Source of the DNA: Cyclobacteriaceae bacterium
GTDB lineage: Bacteria > Bacteroidota > Bacteroidia > Cytophagales > Cyclobacteriaceae
Assembly: GCA_013140395.1 (NCBI GenBank)
Contig: JABFSY010000007.1
Location: 1 to 9,294 of the forward strand
Direction of reading: 5' to 3'
DNA length: 9,294 nt
Position numbers and translations under genes: made by a program. Below the pieces are notes generated by a model, which was not told the DNA's origin, ran no database searches, and was given only the letters and a program-made list of their open reading frames with translations. Positions 1-6,442 of the stretch are shown here, piece after piece (positions within the stretch are counted from its first letter, which is position 1; every line of letters begins with the position of its first letter).

Positions 1-587
1 GATAGAAGGTCAGTGTAATTCAATGGATTTTTGACGGAAATATTAAACTCCCTAAAAAGCGATTTCAAATCGTTTACAAAATTCACTGAGTCAAATTCCT
101 TTTTTGAAAGGTTTTTTATTATTAATTCCCGATGGTTTTCACTGAGGATGGTTGCGTTGTTGCCCGGGTCTAATAAATAATTGAATGCGTTTTTAGTAGA
201 ACCGACTTTTAATTGTGTTGGGTTAAGTTTGAATAGAATCAAATGTTCAACCCAGTTGTTCATGCGTACGAAAGCCATAGCAAGACATCTTTTATCTTCA
301 TATTGATTATAGATGAGTTTATCTTTTGCTTTGCTATCACAGTATGATATTATTTCAAAAAGATGTTCCAGTACCGTCTTGATCTCTTGATTGGTTTTTG
401 CTTCTTCTTGAATTTGATCATAGTCTTTTGATAATTCAAGAAGTTGCGTTTTTAGGCCGTCCGATATTTTCATATCTAGCCACTTCTTTAAAGCATCTTG
501 CCCTTTTTGGAAATGGAAATCGGATTCAGCAATTATTTGTTGCTTTTTGGGATTTTTTAGGATATCGGCTATTTGTTCTTTTTGCAT
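1..587 (-). CDS. 5' part of a leftward gene of unknown function (runs off the window)
   Basis: An open frame reads leftward from ATG at 587-585 to the window edge without a stop (195 complete codons). It begins MQKEQIADILKNPKKQQ and the visible end reads NPLNYTDLLS. I do not recognise the family. The visible part is highly charged, Lys/Glu/Gln-rich and probably helical, with a coiled-coil-like stretch around residues 45-75; I see no signal peptide or membrane segment. GC is low (about 33% in the first 60 bases), below that of ahcY. The frame stays open upstream of the ATG through the repeat, so the start is not proven. I chose this ATG because it follows AGG directly and lies 33 nt after a promoter-like TACATTTC. 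Its place beside a restriction operon suggests a defence gene, for example the N-terminal part of an ATPase or nuclease, but that is guilt by association only. Confidence 0.7.
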   Translation of the reverse strand, partial: MQKEQIADILKNPKKQQIIAESDFHFQKGQDALKKWLDMKISDGLKTQLLELSKDYDQIQEEAKTNQEIKTVLEHLFEIISYCDSKAKDKLIYNQYEDKRCLAMAFVRMNNWVEHLILFKLNPTQLKVGSTKNAFNYLLDPGNNATILSENHRELIIKNLSKKEFDSVNFVNDLKSLFREFNISVKNPLNYTDLL

Positions 588-869
588 CCTGTGGGTTTGT
601 GGTTGATTTGATTTCTTATCGAAATGTACACTGGAATTCTTGTGTAAAAAACGTGGTTTTCCCCGTTTTTTAAGAACAGAAAAATCCGTATTGAAATTTG
701 TTAGAGTTCCCTATGCTTACTGCCAAATCTAGTAGTTGACGAAGACGTTTGGTAAATGTTGTCTAATTGAGGTTTAACTTGTTTGCTGGCTTCTCGAAGT
801 GTATCGGTAGGGAGTTTTTTTTGAATTTTGCCTTGCCAACTGAGCTTTTTTGTGCTATCCAAAACAACT
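588..869. other. Intergenic gap between the RM operon and the left gene
   Basis: This 282-bp gap has no convincing gene. It holds the left ~120-bp element (621-740) and, between 701 and 880 on the minus strand, an open stretch of 59 codons without a clear start. That stretch reads roughly NWAKVVLDSTKKLSWQGKIQ at its beginning and ends inside the repeat with RFGSKHREL then TAA. It begins just after a stop in its own frame and overlaps the last codons of the HARE-HTH-like gene in a different frame. It could be a leftover coding fragment or a frameshifted tail of that gene, or chance. Confidence 0.5.
621..740 (-). repeat. Left copy of the ~120-bp hairpin/promoter-like element
   Basis: Ungapped comparison with 8033-8152 gives 81 identical positions of 120 (hand count). 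Shared landmarks keep identical spacing: GAAATGTAC at 621, a 26-bp hairpin core at 646-671, CTTACTG at 716 and GTAGTTG at 732. The hairpin has arms AAAAAACG and CGTTTTTT, a single mismatch, two more G-C pairs and a 4-nt loop. Its T run could terminate leftward transcripts from the RM operon. Read on the minus strand, TACATTTC (628-621) resembles the Bacteroidota -7 box TANNTTTG in 7 of 8 positions, with the T6 run 17 nt upstream in the place of a -33 box. The left gene starts 33 nt further on, so terminator and promoter roles may be combined here. Confidence 0.75.
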
Positions 870-1103
870 TTAGCCCAATTTTACCCTATCTCCCTTAAGA
901 TATTCAAACTGGTAGGCATACCTGCCATTATTCAACTTTGACCGCATCATTATCTGATAAGCAGGCAAGGGCTTCCCATCCTTTCGTTTGTATAAGCCCC
1001 GTTTGTTAATCTCTTTCGCTATTTCTTCAGTATTAGCAGTGCGCTTAGGTTTGTTGAGTAAAACAACTGCTATCGCTTCATGGAGCTTAAGTAGGTTTTT
1101 CAT
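870..1103 (-). CDS. Small HARE-HTH-like protein, last gene of the RM operon
   Basis: This 77-residue protein starts at ATG 1103-1101; an in-frame TTG at 1112 would add three residues. The sequence LLKLHEAIAVVLL, then a Pro/Thr-containing turn, then EEIAKEINKRGLY, followed by a basic segment and YQFEYLKGDRVKL, fits the HARE-HTH winged-helix layout (HB1, ASXL, restriction endonuclease). That family is known to occur fused to or beside restriction and DNA-modification enzymes. The protein is basic and small, with no catalytic motif, so DNA binding is the likely role: either a regulator of the operon or a reader of modified DNA. It lies 28 nt after the hsdR stop in the same direction, so it is probably co-transcribed. 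It ends at TAA 872-870. An open stretch in another frame continues past it, so a frameshifted longer form cannot be excluded. The family assignment is from memory of the pattern, moderately sure. Confidence 0.65.
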   Translation of the reverse strand: MKNLLKLHEAIAVVLLNKPKRTANTEEIAKEINKRGLYKRKDGKPLPAYQIMMRSKLNNGRYAYQFEYLKGDRVKLG

Positions 1104-1131
1104 CTTATTCAATTCTATCTTTTATTGACTT

Positions 1132-4002
1132 CTACGCCACCATCCCCTCCACAAACACCTCCACATATTCCTTCATCTTTTGAATAATTCTCTCACCTAT
1201 TTCACGAGCTTGTAATATACTTGGCCGATCGCCTAAGCATTTCAATACCTCATCCCTGAGCGGAGTTTGGCCACTAAAAATGTAGGTTTCAATCAGCGCT
1301 TTGAATTGCTCTTTGTCCAAGCTCTCATCATCACAAAGTTTGGCGAGGGCAAGTACTTTTTGTTCTTGCCAGTATTGTTCAAACTCTTCCTGAATGTTGT
1401 CGGCATCGTGTATTTTCGGAAGGTTCTCATCAATGAACTTTTCAATCAACTCGCGCTTGCTTCGCAACTGCACATCGCTGCCCAGCATGTCCATGATCGC
1501 TTTCTTTTGTTGCTCGCGTTCGGATTTTTTGGCTTGCTTCAGTTTAGCCAGAAGTTTAATGATGTAGGCAGCATTAATGATGTCGCGGTGAATTAGCTCT
1601 ACTTCAAAGTCGATGTCATTGAGGATGGATGTCTTTTCCTTTGAATTGTCGCGCCTTACTTTGTCGCGCAGATCAAGGTACTTGGTTTCGAATGATGTAA
1701 AGGTCTCTTCATCTATTCCCAGATTAGCCCAATTGAAATCGGTAAACGACTCCAGCACATTCTTAGCTCGCAATAAGGCACGGAAAGCCACCACAAAGGC
1801 AGCTTCATCTTCTTCGCTTACCAGTTCATCTACGCTTTGCGGAGTTGGTGTTACCTTCAATAAATCTTGCAATGCCTCATCGAAACGTTTGGCAATGGCT
1901 TCGAAAGACGGCAAAATAATTTCTTCAATCGCTTCTTTGTTGGAGAAAAGTGTGATGGCCTTGTCCGTTGCATCTTTGAGATTCCGAAAAGCCAGAATAT
2001 TGCCCTGTGACTTCTTCTCCCCTAAAATCCGATTGGTTCTGGAATAGGATTGTATGAGCCCGTGATGCTTCAGGTTTTTATCCACGTAAAGTGTGTTGAC
2101 TTTCTTAGCGTCAAAGCCGGTGAGAAACATATTCACGACTAGCAAAATATCGAGCCTGTCTTTTTCATCATTAAATGTTTTCTTTTCCCGCTCCTTAAAC
2201 CGCTTGCTGATGTCTTTGAAATAGCCTTCAAACAATTTATCGTCATCCGTTGAAAAGCTAGTACCGTACAGTTTATTGTAATCACCGATAAACCCATTTA
2301 GTTTATCGCGTGTGTGCTTTGACTTGTATGTTTCTTTTGCTTCAGCAGCCATTGGCAGTTCATCGCCCGGAAGCATATCTTGCGCATCTTCATCGTCTTC
2401 GTTGGCGCCATAGGTGAAGATGGTGGCAATTCTTAGTTCGTGTTCACCGGCTTCCTTCTTCTTCCTGAATATTTCGTAGTACTTAATCAGATTTTCGATG
2501 CTGCTAATGGCAAAGATGGCCGAGAACTCTTTATTAAATGTTTTTTGCCCGTGATAGGCGATGATGTAGTCGACAATCTTGGTTAAGCGTTTTTCATCGG
2601 CCCACACTTCTGGGCGGTCGATGTCTTCTACCTCTATGTCCATAAAGGTGTTGCTCTTCCGTTTGTACTTGCCGATGTACTCAATACCGAACCTCAATAC
2701 GTTTTCATCGCGGATGGCATCCGTAATCACATATTTGTGAAGGCACTCACCAAACAAATCTTTGGTGGTGCGCTTACCATGTTCATTCTTAGTAGCGTTG
2801 ACGGCAAAGATGGGGGTGCCGGTAAAGCCAAATAATTGTGCTTTCTGAAAGTAGGTGATGATGCGCTCGTGAGTATCACCAAATTGCGAACGGTGGCATT
2901 CATCAAAAATAAAGACCACTTTCTTTTCTCGCAGGTGAGTGAGCTTATTCTCGAAGTGTGCCTTTGAAATGGCGTTGTTTAGTTTTTGAATTGTGGTGAG
3001 CACCAACTTGGTGTCGTCACCCAACTGGCGCACCAATGAGGCCGTATTGTTGGTTACGTCCACGCTGTCTTTTTTGAACGCATTGAACTCGTTCATAGTT
3101 TGGTAATCCAAATCTTTACGATCTACCACAAAAACTACTTTGTAAACTTCCGGCAAGTCCATAATGATTTGACTGGCCTTAAAAGAAGTTAGTGTTTTGC
3201 CCGAACCGGTGGTGTGCCAGATGTAACCATTACTATTGCTCGCCTTAACCTGATTAATAATAGCCTCTACAGCGTAGTATTGATAAGGGCGAAAGATCAT
3301 CATGTCCTTGAACGTTTCATTCTGCACTACATAGTGCGAAATGAACTTGCCAAGATGATCTGGATGCAAGAAGGCATCGGCAAAAGTGCCTAGTTCGCTG
3401 GAGCGCTTACTCTTTTTATCAGTCCAGAAAAATGTTTGCAATACCGATTGAAGCTCGTTATTAGCAAGGTATTTTGTATTTACCCCGTTGCTAATGACGA
3501 ACACCTGTACATACTGAAACAAACCATGATTGCTCCAGAACGAATGCTTTTGATATCGGCTGATCTGGTTGAATGCCTCTTTGATTTCAATTCCTCTTCG
3601 CTTTAGTTCAATTTGTACCAGTGGCACTCCGTTCACAAGCAAGGTTACATCATAGCGGTTGAGAAACGCGCCTTGCTGCTCAACTTGATTAGTGACCTGA
3701 TACAAATTCTTTGTCCAATCTTCATTGTTAAAGAACTGCACGTAAAAGTTGGTTCCATCTTCTTTGGAGAGATTAAAGCGGTCTCGTAAAGACTTTGCCT
3801 TCTCAAAAACACCACCCTTAGCCAGGTGATTTAGTATAACACCAAACTCCTTGGCGGTGAAAGTAGTGTTGTTGAATGCTTCTAATTGTGCCTGAAGATT
3901 TGAAAGCAATGCATCACCATCATGAATTTGAACCGATTTATAGCCCAAGCCTATCAGTTGCTTGATTAAGTTATTCTCTAATATAGCTTCAGATTGAGCC
4001 AT
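1132..4002 (-). CDS. hsdR: Type I restriction enzyme R subunit (HsdR)
   Basis: HsdR is the ATP-dependent DNA translocase and endonuclease of the type I complex; it cuts DNA lacking the HsdM/HsdS methylation mark. The 956-residue length is normal. The N-terminal nuclease domain (about residues 5-235) has the PD-(D/E)xK set intact: D118 in NRYDVTLLVNG, then E132 and K134 in VQIELKRRG. The motor follows: Walker A TTGSGKT at 264-270, DECH at 367-370, FTGTP at 393-397, MFLTGFDAK at 625-633, and motif VI QSYSRTNR at 651-658. The C-terminal ~270 residues are helical, as expected for the region that docks on HsdM. The ATG at 4002 abuts the TAA of the Abi gene with no bases between, so translation is probably coupled. 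I see no truncation, frameshift or missing catalytic residue. Confidence 0.97.
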   Translation of the reverse strand: MAQSEAILENNLIKQLIGLGYKSVQIHDGDALLSNLQAQLEAFNNTTFTAKEFGVILNHLAKGGVFEKAKSLRDRFNLSKEDGTNFYVQFFNNEDWTKNLYQVTNQVEQQGAFLNRYDVTLLVNGVPLVQIELKRRGIEIKEAFNQISRYQKHSFWSNHGLFQYVQVFVISNGVNTKYLANNELQSVLQTFFWTDKKSKRSSELGTFADAFLHPDHLGKFISHYVVQNETFKDMMIFRPYQYYAVEAIINQVKASNSNGYIWHTTGSGKTLTSFKASQIIMDLPEVYKVVFVVDRKDLDYQTMNEFNAFKKDSVDVTNNTASLVRQLGDDTKLVLTTIQKLNNAISKAHFENKLTHLREKKVVFIFDECHRSQFGDTHERIITYFQKAQLFGFTGTPIFAVNATKNEHGKRTTKDLFGECLHKYVITDAIRDENVLRFGIEYIGKYKRKSNTFMDIEVEDIDRPEVWADEKRLTKIVDYIIAYHGQKTFNKEFSAIFAISSIENLIKYYEIFRKKKEAGEHELRIATIFTYGANEDDEDAQDMLPGDELPMAAEAKETYKSKHTRDKLNGFIGDYNKLYGTSFSTDDDKLFEGYFKDISKRFKEREKKTFNDEKDRLDILLVVNMFLTGFDAKKVNTLYVDKNLKHHGLIQSYSRTNRILGEKKSQGNILAFRNLKDATDKAITLFSNKEAIEEIILPSFEAIAKRFDEALQDLLKVTPTPQSVDELVSEEDEAAFVVAFRALLRAKNVLESFTDFNWANLGIDEETFTSFETKYLDLRDKVRRDNSKEKTSILNDIDFEVELIHRDIINAAYIIKLLAKLKQAKKSEREQQKKAIMDMLGSDVQLRSKRELIEKFIDENLPKIHDADNIQEEFEQYWQEQKVLALAKLCDDESLDKEQFKALIETYIFSGQTPLRDEVLKCLGDRPSILQAREIGERIIQKMKEYVEVFVEGMVA

Positions 4003-4950
4003 TTATTTCCAAAGGGGTTCATTCTGCCAATTCAACATATTCCCCTTTCCATCAGATGGAATGCCCATAAATTGAATGGGCACCTTTGGATACTTGGTAA
4101 AAAGGGTTTCTAATTTAACTTTCAAACTATTGCTTGGGTTAGCCCGGTTCAGCAAGTATTTTAGAACGCAAATAAAATAGAACGTGCGTTTATTATTTTC
4201 AAAGGGTTTGCTGAGCCAATTGCCCACCGGTTTTAAAAGTTTATCTGGTTCAATGGCAAAGTCCCGATTCCAAAGACGCGAATGATGCGCACAGATATTT
4301 CTAACATAGGTCAGCGTGTGAAGCCACGAGGTAAATACAGTATGGTGAACGCCAAAAAAGTCAGCGATCCTTTTCTTGTCACTGTTGTTTTTTAAGCCGC
4401 GAAAAAGATGCGACAACTCACCTACGGTTAGTAACTCCAGGCACATCCAAGAGGGTGGGTTGGCTGGACTACTATAGTTATCGATGTAATGCTTGATGAA
4501 AACTTCAGGTGCCCGTACTGTTTTTGCTTTTGAAATAATGGATTGCAGATCGGAGAATGGATCTATAAGCGAACCAATTTTATTATAGAAGGGGGTTATA
4601 AATAAGCTTTTGTTGTCTTGCCAATGTGAATCATGATAATGCAGCGCCATTCCATAAATGATTTGCGTGCGAATAGCAATTTCTATACGTTCGATACAAT
4701 CAAAAACGAGCAACCTTACCTCGCGATCGAATGAGTAGGTATCAATAATCTGTTCAAACGTGACGCCTTCATTGAATTTATCTTTAACCGCCTGATAGGG
4801 TAAGAAATATGCGCTAAGTCTGTAATAGCTTATTTCTTGAAGGTAGGAAATTGCTTTAGGTTCATCCGCAATGACTAAACAGCGGCTGTTAAGCAATAAT
4901 AATTGCTCTTGAAAGGTGAGTGGAGCCTTATGGTAAACCTTTTTACCCAT
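4003..4950 (-). CDS. Abi_2-family (AbiD/AbiF-like) HEPN protein inside the RM operon
   Basis: This 315-residue protein matches the abortive-infection Abi_2 family. The N-terminal part has the family pattern LTFQEQLLLL and ISYYRLSAYFLPY (about residues 11-52), then IERIEIAIRTQI (86-97). The diagnostic segment is YVRNICAHHSRLWNRDF (215-231), which contains the R-x4-H motif of HEPN ribonucleases (R217, H222). Family members are phage-defence toxins, probably RNases; AbiF-type members have been reported with a conserved noncoding RNA acting as antitoxin and have been linked to the origin of Cas13. The gene follows a 188-bp spacer after hsdS and abuts hsdR exactly (TAA then ATG). The start at 4950 is fixed by a TAG two codons upstream in frame. 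A T tract and terminator-like hairpin end 5 nt before the start codon, so initiation has no room for a normal leader. Family assignment is firm; toxicity and RNA partner are inferred. Confidence 0.9.
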   Translation of the reverse strand: MGKKVYHKAPLTFQEQLLLLNSRCLVIADEPKAISYLQEISYYRLSAYFLPYQAVKDKFNEGVTFEQIIDTYSFDREVRLLVFDCIERIEIAIRTQIIYGMALHYHDSHWQDNKSLFITPFYNKIGSLIDPFSDLQSIISKAKTVRAPEVFIKHYIDNYSSPANPPSWMCLELLTVGELSHLFRGLKNNSDKKRIADFFGVHHTVFTSWLHTLTYVRNICAHHSRLWNRDFAIEPDKLLKPVGNWLSKPFENNKRTFYFICVLKYLLNRANPSNSLKVKLETLFTKYPKVPIQFMGIPSDGKGNMLNWQNEPLWK

Positions 4951-4955
4951 GGCCT

Positions 4956-5002
4956 AAAAAGAAAAAACCCCCCAAGTGTGCATCAGAGAGAGGCATGGAG
5001 GG
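4956..5002 (-). terminator. Terminator-like hairpin and T tract just before the abi start
   Basis: On the minus strand CCCTCCA (5002-4996) can pair with TGGGGGG (4974-4968), seven pairs including one T-G wobble, with a loop of about 21 nt. It is followed directly by TTTTTTCTTTTT (4967-4956). This has the form of an intrinsic terminator, although the loop is long. Because it sits between hsdS and the Abi gene and ends 5 nt from the abi ATG, it would limit read-through into abi-hsdR or form the 3' end of a short RNA. It could also simply be an AT-rich initiation region with a chance G run. Confidence 0.55.
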
Positions 5003-5080
5003 TGTATTATCTTGAGTAAATGAACTTTTCTTAGAAAATGACCCGAAAACTGATCTAACGAGAAGTATAACGGATACTGT
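4956..5080 (-). ncRNA. Candidate short structured RNA in the hsdS-abi spacer
   Basis: This is inferred, not recognised. A perfect TANNTTTG match lies just upstream (5093-5086) and a terminator-like hairpin closes the segment, so a transcript of about 125 nt is possible. Within or at its edge, AGTAT-CCGTT-ATACT forms a small hairpin near the 5' end. GAGGCA (5086-5081) is complementary to TGCCTC (4995-4990) in the terminator loop, and ATCAG (5054-5050) to CTGAT (4986-4982); the ordering would give a pseudoknot-like fold. Such 5-6 bp matches arise easily by chance. The overlapping 56-codon frame beginning MNNKIFYTF (5113 down to 4943) could instead be a leader peptide, but it ends in residues encoded by the hairpin and T tract, so I do not call it a gene. 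Confidence 0.35.
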
Positions 5081-5085
5081 TGCCT

Positions 5086-5093
5086 CAAAGGTA
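5086..5093 (-). promoter_or_regulatory. Possible internal promoter -7 box upstream of abi
   Basis: On the minus strand this reads TACCTTTG, an exact match to the Bacteroidota -7 consensus TANNTTTG. No clear TTTG/TTG -33 box is seen 17-23 nt upstream; that stretch is only A/T-rich. If used, transcription would start about 10 nt later and pass through the terminator-like hairpin before abi and hsdR. Confidence 0.4.
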
Positions 5094-5138
5094 TAAAATA
5101 TTTTATTATTCATTTTACTATTTTTTTTACCTTTTAAA

Positions 5139-6440
5139 CTACACAAACATCTGCTGCAACAGTCCTTTTTTAAACGTTTGACTTTGCGTGATTTGGGTAG
5201 CCACGCTTTCTATTTTGGTATCGAGGCTAGAGAGGTAGCTGGCGATTTTTTGTTGTTCTTCTGTACAAGGGATTTCAAGTTTTACCTTTCCTAATCGACC
5301 AGGTGAAAGACTCAGTACTTTTGTTCCTTGTGCAATAGCCATAACCTGTTTTCTTACATAAGGAGCTTGAACCAAATAACCTGAAAAACCTTTGTGCATT
5401 TTCGCTTTATTTGGTCTCGCTAAAAATGTGTGTAAGCCAGCGATTACTTTTTCCTTATTCAATTTAATCAGTTCAATTGTCTTTCCGATATCCGCATAGT
5501 CTTCCGATGCATCAGCAATTACTAAATCACCTTCTTTACAATAATTTTCTTCTTTAACTTTTGATAGATCAATGTTTGCATTTATATAAGGAACGACTTC
5601 CTCGTTCACTTCAAAGCGAGATGAAAACTTTGTATGAATATCACCGTAATGAATGTTTTTAACTTCACCGGTTTCGTAATTAAGGTTTTCTCTTGAGAAA
5701 GAGTTAGTAGTATAAAATGAAAATATATCTTCATACAATTTCTCCTCCCACTTCGGATACGCCTTACCATTCTCATCTTTAAACCGCAGCTTAGGAGCTT
5801 GTCCGCCTGCTGGCGGAAAGAGTTGTTGCATCACTCCTTTTTTGTATTGCTCCAGCAATTCTTTTTTGCGAGTGAGCTGCTGTATCTTTTCATCTACTGC
5901 CGATAAGAAGGAGGCGATTTTTTGTTGTTCGGAGAGGGTCGGGGCATATATCCTGTCATGAAGAACATAGGCGTTGTTAATCTTCATGTCATTCTTGGCA
6001 CCTTTCTTTACAAGTGGACGTAAATACCGGTTGGTATTTGCATCTAGGGAAAAATAGTAATCAATAAAGGGTCCATAGGCTGTTTTCTTATTTACTTTAT
6101 AGACAGCATATAACGTGGACACAATTCCGGCCTCTCTTTTGTTAAGTTTGATAATTCCGAAAGGGTTTGCTTTCAAAGGGCTTTTTGTATACACAATGTC
6201 GCCTACTTCTACAACATGGTATTGGTGTACCGAAACACCTGCATAGCTTCTACCTAAATGTTCAATCTGGTTTACAATTCCGAGTTCACCAGAAACAGAT
6301 AAAACCTTGTCTTTTCCATATTTCAAATCTCCGTTACGGGATTTGGCTTCGTATAAAAGCTCATTTAAAACTTTGTGCTCCCAATTATCTTTAAACTCCG
6401 AAAATCTTATCGGTGGTCTCTTACCCTTTTGCTTTTCCAT
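5139..6440 (-). CDS. hsdS: Type I restriction-modification specificity subunit (HsdS)
   Basis: HsdS recognises the bipartite DNA target and tethers two HsdM and two HsdR subunits. At 433 residues it is of normal length, with two target-recognition domains: TRD1 about residues 12-165 and TRD2 about 230-390. Each is followed by a conserved helical segment: SEQQKIASFLSAVDEKIQQL (170-189) and EEQQKIASYLSSLDTKIESV (394-413), then KKGVMQQLF and KKGLLQQMF. The target sequence cannot be read from the protein. It starts 2 nt after the hsdM stop, so it is clearly co-transcribed. TRDs are AT-rich relative to 5' hsdM, as is common for exchanged specificity domains. A palindrome encoding PPAGG sits in the linker at about residues 209-213. 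The two EQQKIA segments share an identical 18-bp DNA repeat. Confidence 0.96.
   Translation of the reverse strand: MEKQKGKRPPIRFSEFKDNWEHKVLNELLYEAKSRNGDLKYGKDKVLSVSGELGIVNQIEHLGRSYAGVSVHQYHVVEVGDIVYTKSPLKANPFGIIKLNKREAGIVSTLYAVYKVNKKTAYGPFIDYYFSLDANTNRYLRPLVKKGAKNDMKINNAYVLHDRIYAPTLSEQQKIASFLSAVDEKIQQLTRKKELLEQYKKGVMQQLFPPAGGQAPKLRFKDENGKAYPKWEEKLYEDIFSFYTTNSFSRENLNYETGEVKNIHYGDIHTKFSSRFEVNEEVVPYINANIDLSKVKEENYCKEGDLVIADASEDYADIGKTIELIKLNKEKVIAGLHTFLARPNKAKMHKGFSGYLVQAPYVRKQVMAIAQGTKVLSLSPGRLGKVKLEIPCTEEQQKIASYLSSLDTKIESVATQITQSQTFKKGLLQQMFV
5241..5258 (-). repeat. 18-bp direct repeat in hsdS, copy in the C-terminal conserved region
   Basis: GGCGATTTTTTGTTGTTC on the + strand, identical to 5913-5930. 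It encodes EQQKIA (residues 395-400). The copies are 672 bp (224 codons) apart in the same frame. Confidence 0.9.
5802..5817. repeat. 16-bp hairpin palindrome inside the hsdS linker
   Basis: TCCGCC-TGCT-GGCGGA is a perfect 6-bp inverted repeat with a 4-nt loop, much more GC-rich than the surrounding hsdS. On the coding strand it contributes PPAGG in the linker after the first conserved helix (LFPPAGGQAPKLRF). It looks like a small palindromic insertion tolerated at a flexible joint, but coincidence is possible. Confidence 0.55.
5913..5930 (-). repeat. 18-bp direct repeat in hsdS, copy in the central conserved region
   Basis: GGCGATTTTTTGTTGTTC on the + strand, identical to 5241-5258. It encodes EQQKIA (residues 171-176) just after TRD1. 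Confidence 0.9.
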
Positions 6441-6442
6441 AA

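Noticed and set aside
398..673. A 91-codon plus-strand open frame ending KNVVFPVF in the left repeat
   Set aside because: It is antisense to the left gene's better-supported frame, and its end is just the hairpin core translated.
1613..2047. Plus-strand open frames of 144 and 109 codons (also 1267-1596) inside hsdR
   Set aside because: Antisense to intact HsdR coding sequence; low-complexity Ser/Leu/Phe composition.
4943..5146. A 67-codon frame in the hsdS-abi spacer
   Set aside because: It begins at TTG inside the hsdS end (or ATG at 5113), its C-terminus is encoded by the hairpin and T tract, and I recognise no family. Kept only as a possible leader peptide in the spacer notes.
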